Shown in pieces: positions 56,157-64,000 of a stretch of DNA of 64,000 nt. Both the position numbers and the translations under genes were made by a program. Every line of letters begins with the position of its first letter. The stretch's first letter is position 1. This stretch comes from Desertibaculum subflavum (GTDB taxonomy: Bacteria; Pseudomonadota; Alphaproteobacteria; Ferrovibrionales; Ferrovibrionaceae), in assembly GCA_003576705.1 (NCBI GenBank), contig QOZS01000026.1, positions 1 to 64,000 of the forward strand, read 5' to 3'. The notes beneath the pieces were generated by a model. The model was not told the origin of the DNA. It saw nothing but the letters and a program-made list of their open reading frames with translations, and did not search any database.

Positions 56157-57300
56157 AGTTCGCCACGAAATCGCTGCGCAAGGTGTAGCGCCCGGTGCCC
56201 CGGGCCGCATGCCGCACGCGCACAAAATAGGTGCCGCCTGCGAGCGGCTTGACGATGCGGGCATTGTACCAGCCCGCGCTGTCATCGTCCGATGCGACCG
56301 GATTGCCCGACGCATCCTCCAGCACCAGCACGATATCCGTCGGCCCGGAGGTCGACAGCGTCAGCGTGCCGCTGGCGGTCAGCTCGGCGCGGAACAGGTC
56401 CTCGTCACCCGGCGCGCCGATCTCGCCCTGATCCGATCCGCTGAGCTGCTTGGCGGCGCTGCGCGTGACGGGATGGTCGTCGGCGACCGGCGCGAGATCG
56501 CCGAGCCCGGCAATCACGAAGACATTGAAGGTATCGGCGGCCAGAAAGCTCGAGCTCGGGTTGAAGGCGCGAAGCTCGATCTGGCCGGTCGGCGTCGTGC
56601 CGCGCAGGTCCATGGTCACCGTGATGCTGTCGGCCCCGGCGCGCTCGACCCGCGACACCCGGATGCCGGCCGGGCCGTAGACATGCGGCAGGCCGGTCGC
56701 ACTGAAATGCTTGCTGGTCAAAGTGAAGGTCGCCGTCGAACCGGTCGCGACGATCGGGCCGCTCTGCTGCAAGGCTGCCGTGGCCACCTGGGTCAGCGTC
56801 TCCACGCCCGCGCCCAGTGTCTGATCGGCGATAGCGTCGCGCACCGCCTGAGGCACCAGCAGGTTATCGGCCAGCAGAAGCCGCATCAGCGCCGACTGCG
56901 CGCCCGCCGTGCTGTCCGACCAGCTGCCACCGCCGTTCGCGGTGCCGGCGTAGAAGCCGTCCTTGCCCGTCTGCGCCAGAATATTTTCGCCGCGCGCGCC
57001 GAACAGGGTCGCCAGGTCGGAAATGATCAGCGCGACCTGGGCCCAGGCATTGCCCATCGCCGAGCCTTCGCCGCGCAGCAGCGAGCCGTCGCGGGTATCG
57101 ATCCAGGCGGATGAGTCCTGCGCGCCGGCCTCCTCGGCCGCCTTGGTGGCGGAACGCAGATCGGCCAGCAGGCTCGCGGTCCGCTGCTGCAGCAAACCGC
57201 GGCCGGCGCTGTCGTCGCCGCGAATGTCGCCGGCATGCGCAGGGGCGGAAGCCAGCGCCATGCCCAGCGCCACGACAACGATCGCGCTCGCCCGTCGCAT
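56155..57300 (-). CDS. exported protein with C-terminal PPC (pre-peptidase) domain
   Basis: A 381 aa protein with a Sec signal peptide (cleavage near APAHA). A helical N-terminal part of unknown type (about 30-190) and a beta-sandwich segment (TFTLTSKHFSATGL ... TVTMDLRGTTPTGQIELRAFNP) precede a PPC domain at about 290-380 (DEDLFRAELTASGTLTLSTSG ... GGTYFVRVRH ... GRYTL). PPC domains usually trail secreted peptidases, but no protease motif is present. The ATG at 57300 is preferred because GGGGG is 6-8 nt upstream; the ATG at 57306 abuts that site. Function unknown. Confidence 0.78.
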   Translation of the reverse strand: MRRASAIVVVALGMALASAPAHAGDIRGDDSAGRGLLQQRTASLLADLRSATKAAEEAGAQDSSAWIDTRDGSLLRGEGSAMGNAWAQVALIISDLATLFGARGENILAQTGKDGFYAGTANGGGSWSDSTAGAQSALMRLLLADNLLVPQAVRDAIADQTLGAGVETLTQVATAALQQSGPIVATGSTATFTLTSKHFSATGLPHVYGPAGIRVSRVERAGADSITVTMDLRGTTPTGQIELRAFNPSSSFLAADTFNVFVIAGLGDLAPVADDHPVTRSAAKQLSGSDQGEIGAPGDEDLFRAELTASGTLTLSTSGPTDIVLVLEDASGNPVASDDDSAGWYNARIVKPLAGGTYFVRVRHAARGTGRYTLRSDFVAN

Positions 57301-57376
57301 TGTCATCCCCCGGCCAATCCCAACGATCCGACGCCGGCCCAACCCTACTTGATTCGTGCGCAATGGCGAAGCGCCA

Positions 57377-58429
57377 CTATTGCATGCAGCGCGCCGGCAC
57401 CCAGATCCGCTTGCCGCGGTCGCCGCTGCCGATGAACTCCTCGCCGGTGCACTCGCCGGCCGCGATGCCGATGGCGAACAGGCTGTTGAGCCGGACGTTG
57501 GTGACCTCGACCTCGATGCTGTCGCCCTGTTCGCGCCGCACCACGCCGCACCAGCCGGCACCCTTTGGATAGAGGCCGGGCGTCGTGCAGACGCGCCGGG
57601 CGGAGGGCAGCGGCAGGTTGCTGCCGAGCGGGGCCGCGGGGGCAGTCGCGACCGCGGGCGCGGCGACCGGGCTCGCTACCGCCGGCGGGGCATAGGCCGG
57701 CACGGCCACCGCGGGCACGGCAACCGGCGCGGCTACCTGTACCGGCGCCGGATAGGCCGCCACGGCGGCGGCATTGGCGATCGGCGACCAGGGCGGCGTG
57801 ACGGCCCGGGCATGCGTCATCGACGACACCGCCGGCGCCGGCAGGGGGAAGGTCGACGGCGCGGCGGCGACCGCCGGCACGGCAGCGGGCGCGGCATAGG
57901 CGACCTGAGGCGCCGCTGCCGGGCGCGGGGGAGCCACTGCAGCCGGCGCCGGCAATGCCGGCCGCGGTTGGCCGGCTTGCGCCTTGCGTTGATCGATCAG
58001 CGCCAGCATCTGCTGGCGCGTCAGCGGCCGCTCCTCGACCAGCTGGTCGTCGCGATAGAGCGAACGGCTATAGGTGTCGTTCACCCGCGCCAGAACGAAT
58101 TCGCCATGCCGCCGCCCGTCGACATAGCTCCCGGCAATCGTGCTGCCATCGGGGAAGGTGGTGATGGCGTTGCCGTGCAGCTCGCCGGCGCGGAACGTGC
58201 CCTCGTTGCGCTCCGTCCAGCGCCCGTCGCGATACCAGGTCAGGGTGCCGGCACCGTCGAGCAGTCCATCGCGGCAGCCGCCGGTCCAGCGAATGCTTTC
58301 CTGGCCCTGCGGATAGGGATTGCTGGTGGCGCATTTGCTGTCGGGATCGCTCACCAAGGTCGCGGCACCGGCCGGCGACAGGAACATCGCCAGAAAGAAC
58401 AGGGCGGGGACGGCCGTGCGGCACAGCAT
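57377..58429 (-). CDS. exported MORN-repeat protein with Ala/Pro/Val-rich linker
   Basis: A 350 aa protein with a signal peptide (cleavage near SPAGA). Residues about 45-115 contain two or three MORN-like repeats (GAGTLTWYRDGRW, FRAGELHGNAITTF, GSYVDGRRHGEF). From about 150 to 270 the chain is low-complexity Ala/Pro/Val, a likely extended spacer across the envelope. A folded C-terminal part with four cysteines (RVCTTPGLYPKGAGWCGV ... AAGECTGEEFIGSG ... VPARCMQ) closes it. An inverted repeat GGGTTG-CTGA-CAACCC (58467-58482) lies in the divergent gap upstream. Function unknown; an envelope location is predicted. Confidence 0.78.
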   Translation of the reverse strand: MLCRTAVPALFFLAMFLSPAGAATLVSDPDSKCATSNPYPQGQESIRWTGGCRDGLLDGAGTLTWYRDGRWTERNEGTFRAGELHGNAITTFPDGSTIAGSYVDGRRHGEFVLARVNDTYSRSLYRDDQLVEERPLTRQQMLALIDQRKAQAGQPRPALPAPAAVAPPRPAAAPQVAYAAPAAVPAVAAAPSTFPLPAPAVSSMTHARAVTPPWSPIANAAAVAAYPAPVQVAAPVAVPAVAVPAYAPPAVASPVAAPAVATAPAAPLGSNLPLPSARRVCTTPGLYPKGAGWCGVVRREQGDSIEVEVTNVRLNSLFAIGIAAGECTGEEFIGSGDRGKRIWVPARCMQ

Positions 58430-58505
58430 CGGGCCATGGTGTTGGCCGCGCGCCGATTGTCAAGCCGGGTTGCTGACAACCCGTTGGCGCGACAGATTGG
58501 ATGGC

Positions 58506-59099
58506 ATGTCCCAGGCGGCCGAACTGGATGTCCTTCTGGCGGAAATCCGCACCTGCCGCCTGTGTGCCGGCAGCCTGCCGCTGGGTCCGCGACCCGTCCT
58601 GCGCGCCAGCGCAACGGCACGCGTGGCGTTGTGCGGGCAGGCGCCGGGCACCAGGGTGCATGCCAGCGGCCGGCCGTTCACCGACCGCTCCGGGGATCGC
58701 TTGCGCGACTGGCTCGGTGTCGACGGCGATACCTTCTACGACGAGCGCCGTATCGCCATCGTGCCGATGGGATTCTGCTATCCGGGCGTCGACGACCATG
58801 GCGGCGATCTGCCGCCGCGCCGGGAATGCCGCTCGACCTGGCACGACCGGCTGTTCCGTGCGCTGCCGCAGGTCGAACTGATCGTCGCGATCGGCGGCCA
58901 TGCCATGGCCTACCATCTGGGCCGGCGGCGTAAACCATCTGTCAGAGAGACGGTGGCATCCTTCCGCGACTATCTTCCCGGGGTGATCCCGTTGCCGCAT
59001 CCGTCCTGGCGCAACAATGCCTGGCTCGACCGTAACCCCTGGTTCGCGGCCGAGCTGTTGCCGGTCTTGCGCGAGCGCGTTCACCGGCTGATAGCATGA
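58506..59099 (+). CDS. uracil-DNA glycosylase family protein
   Basis: A 197 aa cytoplasmic protein of the uracil-DNA glycosylase superfamily. The active-site region reads CGQAPGTRVHASGRPFTDRSGDRLRDWLG (motif A like the family 4 GEAPG type) and the late motif is LPHPSWRNNAW. An N-terminal CRLC could be part of an Fe-S site, but the later cysteines are not spaced as in family 4. It may be a base-excision enzyme with another substrate. The ATG at 58506 is chosen as family start (MSQAAELDVLL). Its stop overlaps the start of the lipoprotein hydrolase gene. Confidence 0.82.
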   Translation: MSQAAELDVLLAEIRTCRLCAGSLPLGPRPVLRASATARVALCGQAPGTRVHASGRPFTDRSGDRLRDWLGVDGDTFYDERRIAIVPMGFCYPGVDDHGGDLPPRRECRSTWHDRLFRALPQVELIVAIGGHAMAYHLGRRRKPSVRETVASFRDYLPGVIPLPHPSWRNNAWLDRNPWFAAELLPVLRERVHRLIA

Positions 59100-60079
59100 C
59101 CCGGGCGCTTATCGCCTTCACGCTGCTGGTACTGGCCGCCTGCGCCCCGCAATTGCAGGACAGCGGGCCGCCTTCGGCGCCGCCGGTCCTGGCCCAGGAC
59201 CGCTTTCTCGCCAGCGACGGCGCGGTGCTGCCGATGCGCGTCTGGGCGCCGGAGCGGCGGGCCAGAGCCGTCATCCTCGCCCTGCACGGATTCAACGACT
59301 ATTCCAATGCCTGGACGGCACCCGCCGGATGGTGGGCGGAGCAGGGTATCCTGACCTATGCGCTCGACCAGCGCGGCTTCGGGCGCGCACCGTATCCGGG
59401 CATTTGGGCCGGCGTCGACGTCATGGTGCGGGACGTGCGCGAGACTTTGCTGACGCTGCGATCGCGCCATCCGGATCTGCCGCTCTATCTGGTGGGGGAA
59501 AGCATGGGCGGGGCGGTCGCGCTCGCCGCCATGGCCGACTGGGAACGCGACGGCGCCGTGCAGGGCGTGGTGCTGGCGGCGCCGGCCGTGTGGGGCCGCG
59601 AGACCATGAATTGGGGCTATCGCGCGGCGCTGTGGTTCATTGCCCATGCGATGCCCTGGAACCTCGCCACGGCGCGCGGCATCCGCGTGCATCCGTCCGA
59701 CAACATCGAGATGTTGCGGGCGCTGGGCCGCGATCCCCTGGTGATCAAGGCGACGCGGGCGGACGCGATCTGGGGCCTCGCCGACATGATGGATGCCGGG
59801 CTTGCCGCCGCGCCGCGCGTGCGCCGGCCGCTGCTGGTCCTCTATGGCGAGAATGACGATATCGTGCCGCGCAAACCCATCGAGCTGATGCTGCAGCGCC
59901 TCGACGCGCCGTATCGCCTGGCGCTCTATCCCAAGGGCTATCACATGCTGTTCCGCGACCTGAACGGCGAGATCGTATGGCGCGACGCGGCGGCGTGGAT
60001 CGGCAATCGCCAGGCTGCCTTGCCCTCGGGCAATGAAGTGGCCGAGCGGCCGGTCAGAATCGCAAAGTCAGCAGATTGA
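59096..60079 (+). CDS. alpha/beta hydrolase lipoprotein (lysophospholipase/PldB-like)
   Basis: A 327 aa membrane-anchored hydrolase. A signal peptide leads to the lipobox LAAC with Cys16. The lysophospholipase-type fold has LALHGFNDYSNAW (oxyanion loop), nucleophile Ser136 in GESMGG, an acid at Asp254/255 (YGENDDIVP) and His283 (GYHMLFRD). A monoacylglycerol- or lysophospholipid-like ester is the probable substrate. The gene is coupled by ATGA to the glycosylase gene. Its last 26 nt overlap the convergent methyltransferase gene. Confidence 0.88.
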   Translation: MTRALIAFTLLVLAACAPQLQDSGPPSAPPVLAQDRFLASDGAVLPMRVWAPERRARAVILALHGFNDYSNAWTAPAGWWAEQGILTYALDQRGFGRAPYPGIWAGVDVMVRDVRETLLTLRSRHPDLPLYLVGESMGGAVALAAMADWERDGAVQGVVLAAPAVWGRETMNWGYRAALWFIAHAMPWNLATARGIRVHPSDNIEMLRALGRDPLVIKATRADAIWGLADMMDAGLAAAPRVRRPLLVLYGENDDIVPRKPIELMLQRLDAPYRLALYPKGYHMLFRDLNGEIVWRDAAAWIGNRQAALPSGNEVAERPVRIAKSAD

Positions 60080-61271
60080 TCGGATTGAGCAGGGCGTAGA
60101 GGCGGTCGAAGCGCTCTGCCACCGTCGCCGCATCCCAGCCGAGCCGCCTGCCGATCTCGTTCAATGTGCGGTTGCCGTCGATCGCGTCGAGCAGCGGCGC
60201 GAGGCCGGGCGGGATGTCGCGCCGCAGCGGATGCCCGTCGAGGTCGAGCTTCAGCGTGCCACCGCGCGCCAGCATCGGCACGAGCGCCTTGGCGCCGCTG
60301 CGCGGCACCGGAATCGTGGCACCGCCGGACGGCGCCGCGATGCGTCCGGCAAGCTCGGAGCGGCGCGCTGCGTAGAGAATATGCGTCTTCATCGTGCCGG
60401 AGAGATTCTCGGCCAGCGCCGCTGCTGCAAGCGGATCGAGCGGCGCGGTGCGCTTGGCAAGGGCGGCGTCGCCGATCCAGTTGCGCGCATCGTAGCGAGC
60501 CGGCTCGATGAAGCTGATCGGCGCGAGATCCGATGTGGACAGAAACTCGACGAGCTCCGGGACGGAATAGGCTCGGTCGCGGCTGTGCAGCAGCAGATCG
60601 TAGATCCCGGCATCGCTGTCGGCGGCGAGGTCGCCGAGCAGCGGATTGCGCTTCGCCCAGTTGGTCGCCGGCAGATCGCGCAGCAGCCGCCGCGCCACGG
60701 AAAGACGCACGCTGAGATCCTTGTCCGGCGCCAGCGCGGCGAGCGCCGCCTGCAGCGGATAGACGCCGGTGCGGCCGAGCCAGCCATAGACCATCAGGCC
60801 CATGGCGCCGCCCTGCGCCAGCACGCCGGCCAGCGCCGCAAGCCCGGCCGGCGGATCGGGCAGGTGATGCAGCACGCCGCAGCAATCGATGTAGTCGTAC
60901 GGGCCGGGCGCGAGGCTCGCGACCTCGAGCAGCGAGCCGCTGACGAAGCGCACGTTGTCGAGGCCGCGTGCGGCGACGCGGGCCTCGGCGATGCGGCGCG
61001 AGGCGGCGGAGAGGTCGAGATAGGTGATCTCCGCCACGATGCCGCGGTCCCTGGCGTGCTGCGCCAGCATGACCAGGGCATCGCCGGTGCCGCCACCCGC
61101 GACGAGGACGCGAAACGGCGAGCGCGCACGCAATCCGCCGGCGAAGCAATAGTGATCGACCTCGTCGAGATGGCTCGGCGAGCCCTCGATCAAGCGCGTC
61201 GCCTCGTCCTTCGGATCGCGCTCCGGATAAGGATAGGCTTCGTATTGCGCCTGGACGGCGTCGCCGGTCAT
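60054..61271 (-). CDS. class I SAM-dependent methyltransferase with C-terminal extension
   Basis: A 405 aa protein. The N-terminal QYEAYPYPERDPKDE and HYCFAGGL blocks precede SAM motif I VLVAGGGTGDALVMLA, then YLDLSAASRRIAEAR and DYIDCCGVLHHLPDPPAGL. The C-terminal 150 residues end in a winged-helix-like segment (RTLNEIGRRLGWDAATVAERFDRLYALLNPINLLTL). The YPYP opening is shared by a group of unnamed proteobacterial methyltransferases. Its 3' end overlaps the convergent hydrolase gene by 26 nt. Substrate unknown. Confidence 0.87.
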   Translation of the reverse strand: MTGDAVQAQYEAYPYPERDPKDEATRLIEGSPSHLDEVDHYCFAGGLRARSPFRVLVAGGGTGDALVMLAQHARDRGIVAEITYLDLSAASRRIAEARVAARGLDNVRFVSGSLLEVASLAPGPYDYIDCCGVLHHLPDPPAGLAALAGVLAQGGAMGLMVYGWLGRTGVYPLQAALAALAPDKDLSVRLSVARRLLRDLPATNWAKRNPLLGDLAADSDAGIYDLLLHSRDRAYSVPELVEFLSTSDLAPISFIEPARYDARNWIGDAALAKRTAPLDPLAAAALAENLSGTMKTHILYAARRSELAGRIAAPSGGATIPVPRSGAKALVPMLARGGTLKLDLDGHPLRRDIPPGLAPLLDAIDGNRTLNEIGRRLGWDAATVAERFDRLYALLNPINLLTLRF

Positions 61272-61287
61272 CTCGCGTCGATGGCGG

Positions 61288-62265
61288 TCATCTGACCTTG
61301 ATGACCGCCTTGCCGATCACCTTGCGCGCCAGCAGCGTCTGCATCGCCTCCGGCACCTTGTCGAGCGGGAAGGTGTGGGAAATGTGCGGCTTCAGCTTGC
61401 CCTCGGCACACCAGTTCAGGATCTTCTCGAAGGCGGCGCGCGCGGCCTTCGGATCGCGCGCCGCATAGGCGCCCCAGAACACGCCGACGATCTGGCAGCT
61501 CTTCAGCAGCACCAGATTGGCCTTGGCCTCGGGGATGCGGCCTGAGGCGAAGCCGATCACCAGCAGGCGGCCGTCCCAGTTGATGCAGCGGAGTGATTCA
61601 TCGAAGGCATCGCCGCCGACGGGGTCGTAGATAACGTCGGCGCCGGTGCCGCCGGTAATCTCCTTCACGCGGTCGCGGATCTTTTCCTTGCTGTAGTTAA
61701 CCAGGGCGTCCGCGCCGTACTGCTTGGCGATGGCGAGCTTCTCGTCGGAGCCGCCGGTGGCGATCACCTTGGCGCCCAGCATCTTGCCCATCTCGACCGC
61801 GTTGAGGCCGACGCCGCCGGTCGCGCCATGCACCAGCAGCCATTCGCCGGGTTTCAGGTGTCCGCGATCGACCAGCGCGTGATAGGTCGTGCCATAGGTA
61901 ACGGGGATGGCCGCCGCGGCCTCGAACGACACCTTGTCCGGCAGCGGGTAGACCTTTTCGGCCGGGGCGATCACCTCCTCGGCGAAGCCGCCATGACCGG
62001 TGGTCGCCATCACCCGCTGGCCGACCTTGAGGCCCGACACGTCCTTGCCGACTTCCAGGATGGTGCCGCCGACTTCCATGCCCGGGCTGAACGGGAAGGG
62101 CGGCTTGAACTGATAGGTGCCGGCGATGATCAGCGTGTCAGGGAAGTTGAGGCCGGCATAATGCACCGCGACCTTGACCTCCTTCGGACCGACGGCCGGG
62201 CTCGGTACCTCCTCCAGCACAAGCGATTCAGGCGGGCCATAGGCCTTGCACAGCACTGCCTTCAC
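61288..62265 (-). CDS. NADPH:quinone oxidoreductase (zinc-less MDR family)
   Basis: A 325 aa medium-chain dehydrogenase/reductase that reduces quinones or 2-enals with NADPH. It has the N-terminal GroES-like domain (VHYAGLNFPDTLIIAGTYQFKPPFPFSPGMEVGG), nucleotide-binding HGATGGVGLNAVEMGKMLGA and DVIYDPVGGDAF. No structural or catalytic zinc cysteines are present, as expected for the quinone oxidoreductase group. The GTG at 62265 is preferred because GGAGGAG lies 6 nt upstream. It lies upstream of the methyltransferase gene on the same strand with a 16-nt gap. Confidence 0.92.
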   Translation of the reverse strand: MKAVLCKAYGPPESLVLEEVPSPAVGPKEVKVAVHYAGLNFPDTLIIAGTYQFKPPFPFSPGMEVGGTILEVGKDVSGLKVGQRVMATTGHGGFAEEVIAPAEKVYPLPDKVSFEAAAAIPVTYGTTYHALVDRGHLKPGEWLLVHGATGGVGLNAVEMGKMLGAKVIATGGSDEKLAIAKQYGADALVNYSKEKIRDRVKEITGGTGADVIYDPVGGDAFDESLRCINWDGRLLVIGFASGRIPEAKANLVLLKSCQIVGVFWGAYAARDPKAARAAFEKILNWCAEGKLKPHISHTFPLDKVPEAMQTLLARKVIGKAVIKVR

Positions 62266-62334
62266 GGGGTTCTCCTCCAAGCGGTCGTTGGTTGCAGCGC
62301 AGATAGCGCGAAAGCGGAAGCGAGGTCAAACCGC

Positions 62335-63351
62335 TCAGAAGCCGGGCGCCGTGGCGGGCCGCATCTCGCCCACCAGGCGGCCGGCCCAATTTCGGATCGA
62401 TGGATGTGCCAGCGGGCGCAGCCGCTCGCGCGCCTCGGCATCCAGGAGACCGATCCGGTCGAGGAAGGCGATCAGGCCGATCTCGGCCGCCCGGCCGGCG
62501 CCGTCCTCTGCCTTGACCGCGATGCCGATGCCGCGATCCGGCAGCATGGCCACCCAGACCCCCTCGGCGCCGCTCTTGCTCGCCACGCGGCCCTGCATCG
62601 CCGGCATGAAGGCGGTGTCGAAGCGGCCGGTGCCGGCCACCAGATCGGGATGGGCGATCTTCGCCGCAATTAGGCGGCGGCTGGCTTCGGCCCGGTTTGC
62701 GGGCTGCTTCACCGGCGCGGCGATCTGCGCCAGGCCGCGGGCGAAGCGCTGGAGCGGCAGGGCGACGGCGGGCAGCGAGCAGCCGTCGGTGCCGAGCACG
62801 ATTTTATCGGCGGCGAGATCGCAGAGCGCGGCGATGGTGGCGAGCACGCGGCGCTGGACCGGATGGTCCGACGCCGTATAGCCGCGCGTCGGTTCGCCCA
62901 TGTGGCGTGCCTGCGCCAGCATGCCGGTATGCTTGCCGGAGCAGTTGTTGTGGATCGCAGTCGGGCTCAATCCGGCCCGCACCAGCGCATGCACGGCCTC
63001 GTCGGGTTTGGGCCATTGCGGGCCGCATTCGAGATCCGCGGCGCTAAGGCCGAGCTTGGCGAGCCAGGCCGCCACGCGCTCCGTGTGTTTCGGCTCCCCG
63101 CTATGCGAGGCGCAGGCCAGCGCAAGCTGTTCAGAGCCGAGATCGAAGGCATCGGCCGCGCCGGTTTCGACCAGCGACAGCGCCTGCATGATCTTGATCG
63201 CCGAGCGTGGGAAGACCGGTTCGTCGACGTCGCCGAAGGCGGCCATCAGCTTGCCGTCGGCATCGACGGCGGCGGCCCGCACGGCATGACGGCTTTCGAC
63301 GATCGGGCCGCGCATCACCTCGACGACGAGCGGGCGGGGGCTGCGGGACAT
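62335..63351 (-). CDS. class 3 (Rhizobium-type, zinc-binding) L-asparaginase
   Basis: A 338 aa enzyme that hydrolyses asparagine to aspartate and ammonia, belonging to the asparaginase II family of Rhizobium etli, unrelated to E. coli-type asparaginases and resembling serine beta-lactamases. The Ser50-x2-Lys53 pair (FPRSAIKIMQ), Ser82 (CASHSGEPKH) and the zinc-site residues in NNCSGKHTGM and GTDGCSLPAV are all present. The ATG at 63351 (MSRSPRPLVVEVMRG) is preferred. It is divergent from the SpoU gene with a 65-nt gap. Confidence 0.92.
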   Translation of the reverse strand: MSRSPRPLVVEVMRGPIVESRHAVRAAAVDADGKLMAAFGDVDEPVFPRSAIKIMQALSLVETGAADAFDLGSEQLALACASHSGEPKHTERVAAWLAKLGLSAADLECGPQWPKPDEAVHALVRAGLSPTAIHNNCSGKHTGMLAQARHMGEPTRGYTASDHPVQRRVLATIAALCDLAADKIVLGTDGCSLPAVALPLQRFARGLAQIAAPVKQPANRAEASRRLIAAKIAHPDLVAGTGRFDTAFMPAMQGRVASKSGAEGVWVAMLPDRGIGIAVKAEDGAGRAAEIGLIAFLDRIGLLDAEARERLRPLAHPSIRNWAGRLVGEMRPATAPGF

Positions 63352-63416
63352 CTCGGGGCACCGGTAGCGGCTGCTCTCCGCTATATACACGGGACCGGAA
63401 CGAAGCGAGGGCGAAG

Positions 63417-63950
63417 GTGCGCGGCTATTTCGGCGTCGGGGTCGAGGGCCTCTCCAAGGTGATGAACGCGGGCAACCTGTTCCGCTCGGCGCATGCCTTC
63501 GGCGCCAGCTTCGTCTTCACCATCGCGTCTAATCCGAAGATCCGCACCTCGCCCGGCGATACCAGCCACACGCAGGACAACCTGCCCTGGTATTCCTATG
63601 GCGGTGTCGACGAGCTGGCGCTGCCGGGCGGATGCCAGATCGTCGGTTGCGAGCTGCTGGACGAGGCCGTGGAGCTCCCGAGCTTCCGCCATCCGCTGAA
63701 GGCCGCCTATGTGTTTGGGCCCGAGCGCGGCTCGCTCTCGCCCGCGATGCTCGCGCGCTGCGACCACCTGATCAAGATCCCGACCTCGTTCTGCATCAAC
63801 GTGGCGACGGCGGCGGCCATCGTGCTCTACGACCGCACCATCTCGCTCGGCCGCTTCGCCGAGCGGCCGATCTCGCGATTGGCGCAGCCGGTCGCACCCA
63901 TGCCGCACGTGCATGGCGGCCCGCGTTTCCGTCGGCCCCGAAACGACTGA
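63417..63950 (+). CDS. SpoU/TrmH-family RNA 2'-O-methyltransferase
   Basis: A 177 aa knotted (SPOUT) methyltransferase for tRNA or rRNA ribose. Motif 1 is NAGNLFRSAHAFGASFVF (N and R conserved), motif 2 YVFGPERGSLS and motif 3 KIPTSFCINVATAAAIVLYD. The third motif has CIN in place of the common SLN. The GTG at 63417 (VRGYFGVGVEG) with a purine-rich GCGAGGGCGAAG upstream is the probable start. No RNA-binding extension is present, so the target RNA is open. Confidence 0.88.
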   Translation: MRGYFGVGVEGLSKVMNAGNLFRSAHAFGASFVFTIASNPKIRTSPGDTSHTQDNLPWYSYGGVDELALPGGCQIVGCELLDEAVELPSFRHPLKAAYVFGPERGSLSPAMLARCDHLIKIPTSFCINVATAAAIVLYDRTISLGRFAERPISRLAQPVAPMPHVHGGPRFRRPRND

Positions 63951-64000
63951 CCGGCTCTCCGGCCACCGATATGGTGCTCGGGTTCGGCGGCCGGAGTATT

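Noticed and set aside
57600-57960. Repetitive GC-rich tract resembling tandem repeats
   Set aside because: It is low-complexity Ala/Pro/Val coding sequence inside the MORN protein with irregular units, neither a CRISPR array nor a non-coding repeat.

Overview
The window is GC-rich (roughly two thirds G+C by eye), densely coded chromosomal DNA from an alphaproteobacterium, most likely Rhodospirillales in the broad sense. The evidence is the adjacent sdhE-mfd pair, the SUV3-like helicase / S4 protein / 7Fe ferredoxin cluster, the CheB-CheR-PAS-HWE kinase fusion, general-stress (EcfG-type) promoters, a zinc-type class 3 L-asparaginase and a PPP-fold pseudophosphatase next to fdxA. Genus cannot be decided from the sequence. 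I saw no insertion sequence, prophage, CRISPR array, rRNA or tRNA gene. The window edge cuts one gene, a DEAD-box helicase at the left end. No intergenic stretch exceeds 300 bases.

Layout. 1-4.6 kb: DEAD-box RNA helicase and a divergent HlyD/DHA2 multidrug efflux pair. 4.8-8.4 kb: a large chemotaxis-like sensor kinase fused to CheB and CheR, translationally coupled to a lone receiver protein. 8.4-12.1 kb: PAS protein, hydrolase-monooxygenase pair, methyltransferase and VOC protein. 12.1-13.1 kb: an envelope stress operon (entericidin-like lipoprotein, DUF883-like protein, holin-like membrane protein) behind an EcfG promoter. 13.1-15.5 kb: ilvE with an FAH-family hydrolase, and a second entericidin-like lipoprotein. 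15.5-17 kb: two tandem paralogous PEP-CTERM proteins, one behind a full-consensus sigma-54 promoter. 17.3-21 kb: membrane protein, parE, acyl-CoA thioesterase and a protein with a GHNGGPP motif.

21.1-29.6 kb holds an oligopeptide/nickel-type ABC importer operon (two ATPases, two permeases, Sec-exported binding protein), an alkaline-phosphatase-superfamily phosphodiesterase and a second, Tat-exported binding protein. 29.7-36.4 kb: GNAT acetyltransferase, ThDP-dependent enzyme, hemerythrin protein behind a second EcfG promoter, sdhE and mfd. 36.5-38 kb: an unrecognised lipoprotein plus small helical protein pair. 38-43.3 kb: acyl-CoA dehydrogenase coupled to a diiron ferritin-like protein, divergent from a complete TRAP transporter. 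43.3-46.9 kb: nudC, histone-deacetylase-family hydrolase and a secreted M48 protease.

46.9-51 kb, on the minus strand, is the SUV3-like helicase - S4 protein - fdxA - pseudophosphatase cluster. 51-55 kb: TerC protein with universal stress protein, TetR regulator and the minCDE operon, in which all three genes start with GTG. 55.2 kb: a solitary flagellin behind a sigma-54 promoter. 56-64 kb: PPC-domain secreted protein, MORN-repeat protein, uracil-DNA-glycosylase-family protein coupled to a lipoprotein hydrolase, methyltransferase, quinone oxidoreductase, asparaginase and a SpoU methyltransferase.

The most informative non-coding signals are the four alternative-sigma promoters: sigma-54 for flagellin and for one PEP-CTERM protein, and EcfG-type for the entericidin operon and for the hemerythrin gene. 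They suggest how surface proteins and envelope or oxidative stress proteins are switched here. The best candidates for undescribed biology are the conserved-looking pseudophosphatase, the lipoprotein/helical pair after mfd, the importer with its embedded phosphodiesterase and two differently exported receptors, and the sigma-54-driven PEP-CTERM pair.
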